Shown here: in pieces, positions 1 through 8,814 of the stretch
Numbering within the stretch: the first letter of the stretch is position 1
Layout: each line of letters begins with the position of its first letter
NCBI GenBank assembly: GCA_938023905.1
Contig: CALJCO010000011.1
Coordinates: forward strand, 1 to 64,000
DNA: 64,000 nucleotides
Reading direction: 5' to 3'
DNA from: an uncultured Collinsella sp.
GTDB taxonomy: Bacteria; Actinomycetota; Coriobacteriia; Coriobacteriales; Coriobacteriaceae
The notes under the pieces: generated by a model
The model's database searches: none
Told to the model about the DNA's origin: nothing
Seen by the model: the letters and a program-made list of their open reading frames with translations, nothing else
Made by a program: the position numbers and the translations under genes

Positions 1-47
1 CTCAATCGTCGGTCGCGTACCGAAGTACGCTTCCCTCCTCTTTCACG
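1..47. repeat. Copy of an interspersed palindromic repeat (edge of window)
   Basis: The minus-strand reading of this stretch matches positions 15417-15463 at most bases. Both contain GTGAAAGAGGAG followed by a perfect small hairpin GCGTAC-TTCG-GTACGC (here 15-30). The element probably continues beyond the left edge of the window. It contains no reading frame of its own. Confidence 0.6.
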
Positions 48-114
48 TCACTTTGCTCGCCTAGGGGCGTTTTCGCTGACGTATGCTCAACCTGTAGGGC
101 AATTCAGCCCTAAA

Positions 115-150
115 CAAAAAGGCCGAAGCTCCAAGGGGGCTTCGGCCTTC
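115..150 (-). terminator. Intrinsic terminator of the nucleoid-associated protein gene
   Basis: The arms AAGGCCGAAGC (119-129) and GCTTCGGCCTT (139-149) form a perfect 11-bp stem. On the minus strand it is followed by TTTTT, just after the stop codon at 178. Confidence 0.85.
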
Positions 151-177
151 GCTTTCTCGCTGCAGGCGTAACGCAAC

Positions 178-1182
178 TTATCGGTTCTCGATGCTGCCGA
201 TATTTTTGAGCTCGATGGAGATAAGGCCGTTGGGCTCGTTGACAAACTCGATGTACTCGGAGTTCGAACCCATCTCGGCCGGGAAGCTGATCTCGATGCC
301 CGTATCGGTACGAATCTTATGATTGCGCACCGCCGCGCGCTCGACCTGTTTGCGCTCCACGGGAACGCGCTCGGGAACCTTCTCCTCGGTCAGTGCCGCG
401 CGCACACTTTCCTTGATGAACGGCTCGTCCTCAAAGACCTCATCGACGATATCCCAGGGCGGAAGCTCCTCGTCATCCTCGACCTTCTCGGCCACAGCGG
501 CCTTAACCTTGGCGAGCGCCACGGCCGTGTTGGCGCCGTGCTCCTCGGCGACTTCCTCGACCACACGCGTCACGGTGTCGATGACCTCCTTGCCCGATAC
601 GCCCGTGTCGCACTGCAGTAGGCCATCGGGGATAAGCATACGGTCCTCGCCGGCAATCTTGCGCTTCTTGTCCACATAGCCGATCTCCATGGTGCTCGCG
701 CGCACGATGGCATAGCTCGGCACCTTTTGCGAGGGGTTCGGCAGAATGGCGTAGTGGCGCGCGATGTCGTTGCGCACCTCCCCCTCCTCGCGGCCCACTT
801 CGTGCATAAAAGCCTGCTTGGAACCCAGCAGCATCACGGCAAACCAGCGGGCATCCTCATCGTCGTCAAAATCGGCCACGAGCACGTCGGTGGACTCGGC
901 TTTCTCGGCTTTGGTGAGCTCGGATGAGATAAACTCCGCAATCTGCTGCGACAGGTCCACGAACTCGCGCTCGCCAAAGAAATAGCCCTTGAGCTCGCCG
1001 CCAAACGCAGAGTTCTCGGCAAACGTGGCGCGTTTATTGTCGGCCGAGGTACGTGCGCGGCGCAGATGCGTGGTCACGAAGTTGCGCACGGTACGGCTCT
1101 CGATATCGAGCTCGCGCTGGCTCATAACGTTGACGGCAGAGTCAAAGTCCAGGATATGCAGAATCGCGTGATTGATTTTCAT
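178..1182 (-). CDS. Nucleoid-associated protein, YejK/NdpA family
   Basis: The protein of about 334 residues opens with the family signature MKINHAILHILDF and continues with LDIESRTVRNFVTTHLRR. This matches the nucleoid-associated NdpA/YejK family (PF04245), whose members bind DNA in the cytoplasm; their exact role in Gram-positives is unsettled. The frame is open from 1191. I place the start at 1182, because the family begins at this Met and GGA lies nine bases upstream of it. The gene stands alone and ends in a strong terminator. The middle region (residues about 195-270) is very acidic. Confidence 0.85.
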   Translation of the reverse strand: MKINHAILHILDFDSAVNVMSQRELDIESRTVRNFVTTHLRRARTSADNKRATFAENSAFGGELKGYFFGEREFVDLSQQIAEFISSELTKAEKAESTDVLVADFDDDEDARWFAVMLLGSKQAFMHEVGREEGEVRNDIARHYAILPNPSQKVPSYAIVRASTMEIGYVDKKRKIAGEDRMLIPDGLLQCDTGVSGKEVIDTVTRVVEEVAEEHGANTAVALAKVKAAVAEKVEDDEELPPWDIVDEVFEDEPFIKESVRAALTEEKVPERVPVERKQVERAAVRNHKIRTDTGIEISFPAEMGSNSEYIEFVNEPNGLISIELKNIGSIENR

Positions 1183-1256
1183 ATACGGCATTCCGTTCTA
1201 GATCGATTTCGGCACGAACCAGTATAGCGGTCGAGCCCTCCCCGAGCGCATCGAAG

Positions 1257-1291
1257 ATTGGTGCATCGGGGACAGGTTGCTTTGCACCAAT
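1257..1291. repeat. Short GGGACAGGTT hairpin repeat, copy 1
   Basis: ATTGGTGCA (1257-1265) pairs perfectly with TGCACCAAT (1283-1291). The loop holds GGGGACAGGTTGC. The same unit recurs, degenerate, at 2481-2503 and as two opposed copies at 35525-35595. It lies just downstream of the hydrolase stop at 1294. No U-tract follows, so it is not a classical terminator. Confidence 0.55.
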
Positions 1292-1293
1292 GG

Positions 1294-2454
1294 CTAGCGC
1301 AGAAGCTCGGACTGCCAAGCCTCGAGCTGTTCTGCCAGACTCTTACCGGCAGCGGACATGTCGATCTGGGGTCGTTTGGGCAGCAGTGCGCACTTAAGGA
1401 TTGCCACGATGGTCTGCGAGACAAAGCGTCGTGTATCCTTGTCGAAACCTTGCGCAGCCTGGAGCATCACGGGCAGGCTCTCGCGCAGATTCCCAGCGAT
1501 ATCCGCAAACCGCTCAGCACCCGTAGCCTCAAACACGGAGAACAATGCATCCACAAAACGCTCGCGCTCGTTAGGCGACACTGCAAGCAGCATCTCGCGA
1601 ATGGAGCCATCAACGTATCGAGCACCGGCGGACAGGCGCTCACAGTACACGAAGTCGCGACCATCAACCACCCAGCTAAAGGGATTGTGCTGCAGCAGGC
1701 TGAACTCGGTGCTCTCAACGATGGCATAGTCCTCCTGTGTCTCGAACATCATGCCAAAGATCGACGACCGAGGTAGCGTCTTGTCGATTCGACCGGAAAG
1801 ATCGGCAAAGGCGTTGCCGTTCAGAAACTCCTCGACGAAGCCAGGACCATCATGGGAATACACCCGTTCGATTCGCTCACGGGCGACATCGGAGCACATC
1901 GCCGCACCGTACACCGCAAGGTTTCCACCCTTGGAATGACCTCCGCACAAAAGCGGCCCGTCAATCGCATCCGCCGCCTCGTCCACATAACGCGCCGCGG
2001 ATTCCTGGGCCGGCACAGGACACCGGAACGCCATGTTAAAGTCCTCTTTCCAGCCCACAATCGTACTGTCGGTCCCCCGGAAGGAAAGATAGCTAAACCC
2101 CGCCGGAAATCGGAACGTCATAGCCGCAAACTGCTCCGTCGTCTCGGCATCACTCACGGTACGATAGCCGCAAACGTGCACGCCACGGTAGCGAGGGCTT
2201 GCTGCCACGGCCTCCAACAAGGCCCTGCTCCCCTCCGGATCCCACAGGTCGCCAATCATGTCCCGGTAGCACTCGGCGCGCAGCAGCTCGCGTACGTCAA
2301 GGCCCTGCCAGTTCGTCAGCTCCGCCATATCACCCGGCAAACGCAAATAGGACAGCCACGCAAAGACCAGGCTATCCACCGCGCAGAACGACCGTTCCTC
2401 AAGCGGATCAAACGCCGTCTGGACATAGGTCAAAAAGTTAGGTGAATCCGACAT
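1294..2454 (-). CDS. Mbeg1-like alpha/beta hydrolase (DUF2974)
   Basis: The protein of 386 residues carries the lipase elbow GHSKGG (172-177, nucleophile Ser174) and an upstream SFRGTD segment (124-129) that would form the oxyanion side. This is the pattern of the DUF2974/Mbeg1-like lipase-related family. No signal peptide or membrane segment is visible, so it is probably cytoplasmic. The substrate is unknown. The start ATG at 2454 has GGGAG four to five bases upstream. It is monocistronic; the neighbouring ldh lies upstream on the same strand but is separated by a terminator. Confidence 0.8.
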   Translation of the reverse strand: MSDSPNFLTYVQTAFDPLEERSFCAVDSLVFAWLSYLRLPGDMAELTNWQGLDVRELLRAECYRDMIGDLWDPEGSRALLEAVAASPRYRGVHVCGYRTVSDAETTEQFAAMTFRFPAGFSYLSFRGTDSTIVGWKEDFNMAFRCPVPAQESAARYVDEAADAIDGPLLCGGHSKGGNLAVYGAAMCSDVARERIERVYSHDGPGFVEEFLNGNAFADLSGRIDKTLPRSSIFGMMFETQEDYAIVESTEFSLLQHNPFSWVVDGRDFVYCERLSAGARYVDGSIREMLLAVSPNERERFVDALFSVFEATGAERFADIAGNLRESLPVMLQAAQGFDKDTRRFVSQTIVAILKCALLPKRPQIDMSAAGKSLAEQLEAWQSELLR

Positions 2455-2480
2455 GACTCTCCCATCAACTATGGCGCATT

Positions 2481-2503
2481 GGGGTAGGGTTACTTTGCAC
2501 CAA
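2481..2503. repeat. Short GGGACAGGTT-type repeat, copy 2
   Basis: GGGGTAGGGTTACTTTGCAC and the following CAA match the copy at 1268-1290 at 19 of 23 positions. It lies between the hydrolase start and the ldh terminator and touches the latter. Confidence 0.5.
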
Positions 2504-2536
2504 AAGGCGCCCGGACCGTGTGGACCGGACGCCTTT
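2502..2536 (-). terminator. Terminator of ldh
   Basis: AAAGGCGCCCGGACC (2503-2517) pairs with GGACCGGACGCCTTT (2522-2536) at 13 of 15 positions around a GTGT loop. The minus strand continues TTTTGG. Confidence 0.75.
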
Positions 2537-2567
2537 CATTGTAGCCTGTTGCCCAAACGAGCCGAAT

Positions 2568-3518
2568 TTAGCAGGAGAAGTCGACGCTGTCGATGATGTC
2601 CTTGAGGGCCTTGGCGGAGACGGTGAGCTCATGTTGCTCGTCATCGTTCAGCGGCACGGGGACGCGGCAGACAACGCCGTCGCGGCCAACGACGGTCGGC
2701 ATGGAGATGGCAAGATCGGACAGGCCGTACTCGCCCACCATGAGCGAGGAGACGGGCAGAACGGTCTGCTCATCGCGCATGACGGCGGTGCAGATGCGCT
2801 TAACGGCCATGGCGACGCCGTAGTAGGTGGCGTGCTTCTTCTCGATGATGGTGTAGGCGGAGTTCTTGACGTCCTCGGCGATGCGCTTCTCGGCAGCCTC
2901 GTGCTCCAGGTGGCCGTGAAGCTCGCAGAAGGTGTTCAGCGGCACGCCGGCAACCTGAGCGCTGGACCAAGCGACAAACTCGGAGTCACCGTGCTCACCC
3001 ATGACGTAGGCCTGGACGTCGCGCGGATCGACCTCGACGTGGGCGCCGAGCATCTGCTGCAGACGACCGGTGTCGAGCACGGTGCCGGAGCCGATGACAT
3101 GGCCCTCGGGCAGGCCGGACATCTTGATGGCGGCATAGGTCAGAACATCGACCGGGTTGGAGACGATGAGCAGAATGCCGTCGAAGCCAGACTTCTTAAT
3201 CTCGGGAATAATGGACTTGAAGATGTTGACGTTCTTGTTGACCAAGTCCAGGCGGGTCTCGCCGGGCTTCTGGGCAGCGCCAGCGGTGACGACGATCATA
3301 GCGGCGTCGGCGACATCGGAATAATCGCCGGCATAGATCTTCATCGGCTCGGCAAACGTCATGCCGTGCGCGATATCCAGGGCCTCACCCTCGGCGCGGT
3401 TCTTGTCCACGTCGATGAGGACCATTTCGGAGAACAGACCGCTCTGCATCAGCGCGAACGCCGAAGACGAACCGACGAAACCACAGCCGACAATAGCGAC
3501 CTTCTTCTCGTTAACCAT
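2568..3518 (-). CDS. ldh: L-lactate dehydrogenase
   Basis: This enzyme reduces pyruvate to L-lactate with NADH in the cytoplasm, regenerating NAD during fermentation. The 316-residue protein shows the Rossmann motif GCGFVGS (11-17), the substrate-loop QKPGETR (83-89, Arg89), the VLDTGRLQ segment (Asp149, Arg152) and GEHGDSE with the catalytic His176. The length is normal for the family. The frame extends to 3596, but the family start and a GGGAG ribosome binding site place the start at 3518. A GC-rich hairpin AAGCCGC...GCGGCTT sits in the leader (about 3548-3575). The aminotransferase gene lies upstream across a 201-bp gap. Confidence 0.95.
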   Translation of the reverse strand: MVNEKKVAIVGCGFVGSSSAFALMQSGLFSEMVLIDVDKNRAEGEALDIAHGMTFAEPMKIYAGDYSDVADAAMIVVTAGAAQKPGETRLDLVNKNVNIFKSIIPEIKKSGFDGILLIVSNPVDVLTYAAIKMSGLPEGHVIGSGTVLDTGRLQQMLGAHVEVDPRDVQAYVMGEHGDSEFVAWSSAQVAGVPLNTFCELHGHLEHEAAEKRIAEDVKNSAYTIIEKKHATYYGVAMAVKRICTAVMRDEQTVLPVSSLMVGEYGLSDLAISMPTVVGRDGVVCRVPVPLNDDEQHELTVSAKALKDIIDSVDFSC

Positions 3519-3719
3519 TAGAAACTCCCATCTCTCTCCACAAACAAGCCGCCCGGGAACGACCCAAGCGGCTTGCCGTAATCCCAATATAGCCAATCGG
3601 GACTTTGATTATGCGCCTATTCGCAGCCAAAAATCGACCGTTTACCGAAATTGTTTGCAGAATTCGTAAGATAACTGCCCGAAATCGGTTTCGAACTATT
3701 GACGCGTCTAAATGTCTTT

Positions 3720-4883
3720 TTAATACAGACCCGCCTCGCGAATAGCCTCGACGGCCAGAGCGATCTGATCGGGCGGCAGGACCAGCGCCATGCGCACGTG
3801 CCCCTCGCCCGAAGGCCCAAAGCTCGCACCCGGCGTTACCACAACGCCGGCCTTCTCCATGAGCTCCTCGCAAAACGCCATGGAATCGGTACGGCCGCCG
3901 GGAAGCTTGGCCCACACAAACATGGAACCATGCGCATTGGGGCGCTCCCAACCCAGGCCCTCCAGACCGTCGCACAGGGCATCTCGACGCTCCTGGTACT
4001 TCAGGCGCTGCGCCTCGACCTCATCGCGCGGACCGTTCAAGCAGGCGATGGCAGCCTTTTGGATCGGGAAGAACATGCCAAAGTCGATCTGGCTGCGCAG
4101 CTTGGCAAAGGCCGAGACAACGTCTTCGCGACCGACCAAAAAGCCGATGCGGGCACCGGTGACGTTAAACGACTTGGAGAGCGAGAAAAACTCCACGCCC
4201 ACCTCGAGCGCGCCGGGATACTGCAAAAAGCTTCCGCCCGGCTCGCCGTCAAACACGATGTCGGAGTATGCGTTGTCGTGCACAATCAGCAGGTCGTGCT
4301 CACGGGCAAAGGCGATGATCTCCTCGTAGACCTCGGGCGTGCCCACCGAGCCCACCGGGTTGGCGGGCAGCGACACGATCATATACTTGGCACGATCGGC
4401 CACCTCGGGATCGATGCCCGCCACATAGGGCAGGTAGTTATGCTCGGCAACCAGCGGATAGTACTCGAGCTTAGCATCGGCGATCTTGGCGCCCGCCTCA
4501 AAGACCGGGTAGCACGGATCGGGCACCAGGATGGTGTCGCCCGGATCGAGCAGGGCCAGACCCAAGTGGCCCACGCCCTCCTGCGTGCCGTTGCACGACT
4601 GCACCATAGACGGCGTAATGCCCAAAACGCCAAAGCGGCGCTCATAGTAATCGCACACGGCTTGCTTGAGTTCGGGCAGGTCGCGCAGGGCATACTTCCA
4701 CATCTCGGGGTCCTGGGCCGCTTGCGTGAGCGCCTCGACCACGTGGTCGTACGGCTTAAAGTCGGGCGTTCCCACGCTCATGTTGTAAATGGTCTTACCC
4801 TGAGCCTTCAGCGTGAGCAGCTTGTTGTTGAGCGAGGCGAAGACCTCCGCGCCAAAGCGGTCGAGACGCTGCGATGCCTGCAT
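3720..4883 (-). CDS. Class I/II PLP-dependent aminotransferase (LL-diaminopimelate aminotransferase-like)
   Basis: The 387-residue fold-type I aminotransferase shows SLPANPVGSVG, HDNAYSD (Asp203 to the pyridine nitrogen) and SLSKSFNVTGARIGF (Lys237 as Schiff-base lysine). The overall pattern resembles the DapL/AatA branch of class I enzymes, which transfers amino groups from glutamate to keto acids such as tetrahydrodipicolinate. Substrate specificity cannot be read from the sequence. The frame is open from 4973 but runs through the nadE terminator; AAAGGTGG before ATG at 4883 sets the start. Confidence 0.85.
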   Translation of the reverse strand: MQASQRLDRFGAEVFASLNNKLLTLKAQGKTIYNMSVGTPDFKPYDHVVEALTQAAQDPEMWKYALRDLPELKQAVCDYYERRFGVLGITPSMVQSCNGTQEGVGHLGLALLDPGDTILVPDPCYPVFEAGAKIADAKLEYYPLVAEHNYLPYVAGIDPEVADRAKYMIVSLPANPVGSVGTPEVYEEIIAFAREHDLLIVHDNAYSDIVFDGEPGGSFLQYPGALEVGVEFFSLSKSFNVTGARIGFLVGREDVVSAFAKLRSQIDFGMFFPIQKAAIACLNGPRDEVEAQRLKYQERRDALCDGLEGLGWERPNAHGSMFVWAKLPGGRTDSMAFCEELMEKAGVVVTPGASFGPSGEGHVRMALVLPPDQIALAVEAIREAGLY

Positions 4884-4901
4884 GGTGCCACCTTTCGATA
4901 T

Positions 4902-4933
4902 AAAAAACGCGGCGCTCCGACAAGAGCGCCGCG
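4902..4933 (-). terminator. Terminator of nadE
   Basis: CGCGGCGCTC (4908-4917) pairs perfectly with GAGCGCCGCG (4924-4933). The minus strand then reads TTTTTT. It lies between the nadE stop and the aminotransferase start. Confidence 0.9.
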
Positions 4934-5001
4934 CGATACGGGCCATCAGATTGCAAAAGTGTAACGCTTGCAAACCCCGTATTGGTTCAATTTAGCCAAC
5001 C

Positions 5002-6990
5002 TTAGTCAATTGGATTGAGTGCGTCGATCTGCGCAAGCCACAGATGCGAGCTGGCGTCACTCGGCATACGCCAATCGCCGCGCGGGCTGAGCGTCACCGA
5101 GCCCACCTTGGGACCATCGGGCAGGCAGCTGCGCTTAAACTGCTGGGCAAAGAAGCGGCGGTAGAACGTACGCAGCCACGTGTGGACGGTCTTGGCATCG
5201 TAGACACCCTCAAAGCTCTTGAGCGCCATGCGGTAGATCTTGCCGGGCTCAAAGCCAAAACGCAGCAGGTAGTAGAGGAAGTAGTCGTGCAGCTCGTACG
5301 GGCCCACCAAATCCTCGGTCTTCTGCGCAATCTCGCCGTCGCCCGTGGGCGGCAGAAGCTCGGGGGACACCGGCGTATCGAGGATGTCGAGCAAAACCTC
5401 GGCAATACGCCCGCCAAAGACATCAGCCGCATAACGCACCAGATGGCGCACAAGCGTCTTGGGCACGCTCGCGTTGACGGCGTACATGCTCATGTGGTCG
5501 CCGTTAAAGGTAGCCCAGCCGAGCGCCAGCTCCGACAGATCGCCCGTGCCGATGACAAAACCGCCAGCCTGGTTGGCCAGATCCATCAGAATCTGCGTGC
5601 GCTCGCGGGCCTGACTGTTCTCGTAAGTCACGTCCTGCACGGCCGGATCGTGCTCGATGTCCTTAAAATGCTGCTCCACGGCTGCATGGATCGAGACTTC
5701 GCGGAAGCTCACGCCCAGGTCGCGCGCGAGCGACTCGGCATTGGACTTAGTGCGATGCGTCGTGCCAAAGCCGGGCATGGAGACCGCCGTGATACCCGTG
5801 CGCGGCAGCCCCAGTGCATCGAAGGCACGCACCGTCACGAGCAGTGCCAGCGTGGAATCCAGGCCGCCCGAAAGACCGATGACTGCAGCCTTGGTGCCCG
5901 TATGGGCAAGGCGGGTCCTGAGGCCGGCGGTCTGCAGGTCAAGGATGGTCTCACAACGCTCGGCCAGGTCGCCATGGTCGGCCGGCACAAAAGGTGCACG
6001 CGGGAAAACGCGGTCGATATCGCAGGCATCGCGCAGGACGGGTTCTTCGGCCAACACGCCCTCAAACGAAAACTCAACAGTCGTGGCCTCCGGCGCATCG
6101 TCGGCGCGTGTCCACGTCGTCGAGCGACGGCGCTCGGCAACCAGACGGTCAAGATCGACGTCGGCGATGGCCATGTCACAGGTGAGAAGCCTGGTCGCGG
6201 CAAGCTTGGAGCCGTTTTCGTAGATAAGGTTCTCGCCCGCAAAGACCATGTCGGTCGTGGACTCGCCCTCGCTCGCGTCTGCGTAGGCATAGGCGCAGTA
6301 CAGGCGTGCGCTCTGGTTGGAGATGAGGCTGCGACGGTAATCTGCCTTGCCGATGATCTCGTCCGAGGCTGACGGGTTGAGGATCACCGTGGCACCGGCA
6401 AGCGCCATCTCGGTCGAAGGGGGCGCCGGCACCCACAGGTCCTCACAGACCTCGACGCCCAGCACTAGGTCCTCGGCACCCTCATCACAACAGCGGTAGA
6501 CAAGTCCCGAGCCAAGCGGCACCGGACCTTGACCGGCAAATTCAACCCACACGGGATCGGCGGGCGCCGGAGCAAACCAGCGGCGCTCGTAGAACTCACC
6601 GTAGTTGGGCAGATACTTTTTGGCCGTAAGGCCCAAAAGCTCGCCCGCGCAGCACACGGCCGCGCAATTGTAGATGTTTTCGGTCACCGCAACGGGCAAG
6701 CCAACAGTAAAGACGATCGGCAACTCGCGCGTTTCATCGAGAATGCGCACCAGCGCCGCCTCGCAGGCGTGCAGCAGCGTGCGGTTATGGAACAGATCAG
6801 CCGCGGTATAACCAGTCAGGTTAAGCTCGGGCAGCACGAGCGCACGAACGCCGCGCTCGGTAGCCTCGCGAACAGCCGCCAGCGCAACCTCGGCATTGCC
6901 CTCAACATCGGCCACGCGAATCTTGGGCGAGGCCGCTGCCAGGCGCAAAAAACCGTCGTTCTCAACTTGACCGTTTAGAAAATCGTTCAT
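5002..6990 (-). CDS. nadE: Glutamine-dependent NAD(+) synthetase
   Basis: This enzyme makes NAD from deamido-NAD, ATP and glutamine. The protein of 662 residues has an N-terminal nitrilase-type glutaminase domain with the triad Glu55 (LPELNLTGY), Lys124/125 (LTAKKYLPNY) and Cys182 (GVEVCEDLW). The C-terminal ATP-pyrophosphatase domain carries SGGLDS near residue 365. This is the long glutamine-dependent form typical of actinobacteria, so free ammonia is not required. The frame reaches 7065, but GGAGC before ATG at 6990 marks the start. Confidence 0.95.
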   Translation of the reverse strand: MNDFLNGQVENDGFLRLAAASPKIRVADVEGNAEVALAAVREATERGVRALVLPELNLTGYTAADLFHNRTLLHACEAALVRILDETRELPIVFTVGLPVAVTENIYNCAAVCCAGELLGLTAKKYLPNYGEFYERRWFAPAPADPVWVEFAGQGPVPLGSGLVYRCCDEGAEDLVLGVEVCEDLWVPAPPSTEMALAGATVILNPSASDEIIGKADYRRSLISNQSARLYCAYAYADASEGESTTDMVFAGENLIYENGSKLAATRLLTCDMAIADVDLDRLVAERRRSTTWTRADDAPEATTVEFSFEGVLAEEPVLRDACDIDRVFPRAPFVPADHGDLAERCETILDLQTAGLRTRLAHTGTKAAVIGLSGGLDSTLALLVTVRAFDALGLPRTGITAVSMPGFGTTHRTKSNAESLARDLGVSFREVSIHAAVEQHFKDIEHDPAVQDVTYENSQARERTQILMDLANQAGGFVIGTGDLSELALGWATFNGDHMSMYAVNASVPKTLVRHLVRYAADVFGGRIAEVLLDILDTPVSPELLPPTGDGEIAQKTEDLVGPYELHDYFLYYLLRFGFEPGKIYRMALKSFEGVYDAKTVHTWLRTFYRRFFAQQFKRSCLPDGPKVGSVTLSPRGDWRMPSDASSHLWLAQIDALNPID

Positions 6991-7123
6991 GCGAGCTCCA
7001 GCACATCCGTTAGCCGCAACGAGCGGCGGCGATATAGTCCGCCTCCATTGTACTGTCAAGTTCAATCAGCACAGATGGGACAAGCTCATGATTAAAATTG
7101 GAAAAGAGAAGCCGGGATGACGT

Positions 7124-7402
7124 TTAGCAGTAGAACGAGATCTCGTCCACAAGGAAAAATGCCTTCCATTTAGAGCAAATCAATTCATGCTGAGCGGCGA
7201 TGATTTCACAGAGGTCATCAAGCGTGCTCCGGGGGATCTTCGCTTTGTTATTAGCGACAATGCAGCCACCTCTTCGAGTCAGCCAGATTTTGGCCGAGTT
7301 ATCTGAAGGCGCCCCCTTGCAAACATGGACATGGATTGGCTCGCCCGCTTCATTGGACCAAAAGAAGACCCGATAGCCGCCAATAAGAAAAAGGCTAGGC
7401 AA
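7124..7402 (-). CDS. DUF4160 domain protein, TTG start
   Basis: The 92-residue protein is a full DUF4160 domain: LIGGYRVFFWSNEAGEP, then IHVHV and a C-terminal helix that ends in WKAFF. The family is small, cytoplasmic and of unknown activity, and is often found beside another small gene. The best start is the TTG at 7402. It follows GGAGGAG, overlaps the upstream gene by eight bases and gives the family N-terminus. Longer frames up to 7603 would read through the upstream gene. The overlap implies translational coupling with the upstream 89-codon gene, as in toxin-antitoxin pairs, but no toxin activity can be inferred. Confidence 0.75.
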   Translation of the reverse strand: MPSLFLIGGYRVFFWSNEAGEPIHVHVCKGAPSDNSAKIWLTRRGGCIVANNKAKIPRSTLDDLCEIIAAQHELICSKWKAFFLVDEISFYC

Positions 7403-7664
7403 CTTTAGCTCCTCCGTTTGCGGCGTAGCGATACAGCAGATGGGCGTTATTGCCCAGAAAAGTCTCAAAACCTCGCTTCTCCTCGTCGGTAAAACGCCCC
7501 TCCCACATGGTCCAATTGTAAGAAGGCAGCTCGCAACGAGCGGAGTCGAAACCCTCTGCCGTCGGTCGTTCAAAATGCACGATGACCTTTTCGATATCGC
7601 CATCTGTGATCAGGTCAGAATGAATGACCTCGGTACCATCTTCGAATGTCATATACGGGTACAT
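7395..7664 (-). CDS. Small conserved partner of DUF4160 protein, unknown function
   Basis: The protein of 89 residues begins MYPYMTFEDGTEVIHSD and contains VIVHFERPTAEGFDSARCEL and a C-terminal LLYRYAANGG. It is acidic, has no membrane segment, and I cannot assign it to a named family. ATG at 7664 has GAGGTGG eight bases upstream; an in-frame GTG at 7676 is the alternative. Its last eight bases overlap the start of the DUF4160 gene, so the two form one unit. The pair is flanked by genes of unrelated function and is likely accessory. Confidence 0.7.
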   Translation of the reverse strand: MYPYMTFEDGTEVIHSDLITDGDIEKVIVHFERPTAEGFDSARCELPSYNWTMWEGRFTDEEKRGFETFLGNNAHLLYRYAANGGAKVA

Positions 7665-7847
7665 CACGTAAACCACCTCGCAATCATTAATTCAGTTTAG
7701 CATCAAGCTAGTGCACCAATGATAGCAAGCCCCCTTGATGAGTTGATGGCATCTGTTGCCAGCACGATCGACGGCGGTCCGGATTGTTGGGCCCCGGCCA
7801 TAATCGACCGCCACGAAGCGTTCATCCGCAGGTGCATGGCATAGCGC

Positions 7848-8756
7848 CTAGAACACTAGCTGAGACAAGGACACTATCGCTGGCATAGTGAACATAGACA
7901 GAAGGGTGGTAACACAGACTGTTCCACATGCATATCGATAGTCCTTATTATGCTGCTGGGCAAAGATGGCTACATTCGCGCCGGTGGGGGTCGCAGCCGC
8001 AATCAGCAGCGCCATCTTAATTGACCTATCACATGGAAAGAGACATAGGAACAGGAGCGAAAGAATCGGAATGACAAGCAGCCTGACCGATGAGACGGCA
8101 AACAAGCTTTTCGCCCTCAGGAGCGCCATCAAATCAGACTGAGCAAGATAGATACCGAGAGTCATCATTGCTAGCGGAGTGTTGAGCCCCGAGATATACG
8201 AAAGCACTGACTGTGCCAGAGGGACCGTTGGGACACGAAGGATAAAAATCAAGAAACCGCCCAATAAAGCCATGACCATTGGACTTGTCAGGATCGCTTT
8301 AGGACTCATACATTTTTTAGACCCCGACAGCAGATACTGCCCGTATGTCCATTGCATGGCATTGAGAAGAGCGATCATGCACGTGATGAAAAACACGGCA
8401 TCTTTTCCAAGCGCCGCTTCAACAAGGGGTATTCCCACAAATCCAGCATTCGAGAATGCCGCAGCAAAAATGTCGATGGGACGGCCCCTGAACAACAGGC
8501 GGGCAACAACGCAAGCGAGCAACAACATCGCCGCCGACAGCATTAAGGTCATTCCCAACTCATACATCCTCTGAAACGAATACTCGATCCAAAATGATTT
8601 GAGAATGATTGCGGGAATCACAAGGTTGATGAGCAACTTTCCGAATTCTATTGCAGCCTGCTCGCTCAATATGCCCAAGCGGTTTAGAGCGTAGCCCATT
8701 CCCATGAGCAAAAACATGATAAGGACTTGTTGGATGAGAGGTTCAATGATTGACAC
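7848..8756 (-). CDS. AEC family transporter (auxin efflux carrier-like)
   Basis: The protein of about 302 residues has ten hydrophobic segments in two halves. The first half includes LINLVIPAIILKSF and FSNAGFVGIPLVEAALG, and the second half LNTPLAMMTLGIYLAQ and AAATPTGANVAIFAQQ. These are typical of AEC permeases, which carry organic acids or similar solutes across the cytoplasmic membrane. The start GTG at 8756 follows CGGAG at eight bases; an ATG at 8789 has no spaced ribosome binding site. It is the last gene of the PTS/ceramidase group, 58 bp behind the ceramidase-like gene, and may export or import a product of that pathway. Confidence 0.8.
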   Translation of the reverse strand: MSIIEPLIQQVLIMFLLMGMGYALNRLGILSEQAAIEFGKLLINLVIPAIILKSFWIEYSFQRMYELGMTLMLSAAMLLLACVVARLLFRGRPIDIFAAAFSNAGFVGIPLVEAALGKDAVFFITCMIALLNAMQWTYGQYLLSGSKKCMSPKAILTSPMVMALLGGFLIFILRVPTVPLAQSVLSYISGLNTPLAMMTLGIYLAQSDLMALLRAKSLFAVSSVRLLVIPILSLLFLCLFPCDRSIKMALLIAAATPTGANVAIFAQQHNKDYRYACGTVCVTTLLSMFTMPAIVSLSQLVF

Positions 8757-8814
8757 AATACATGCTCCGTATAATCCTGACCGGTTCATCTACCACGATG
8801 GTCTATAGCGCCTG

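Noticed and set aside
3519..3719. Rex-binding site in front of ldh
   Set aside because: TTGTTTGTGG is the only similarity; the required inverted TTGTGA..TCACAA is absent.
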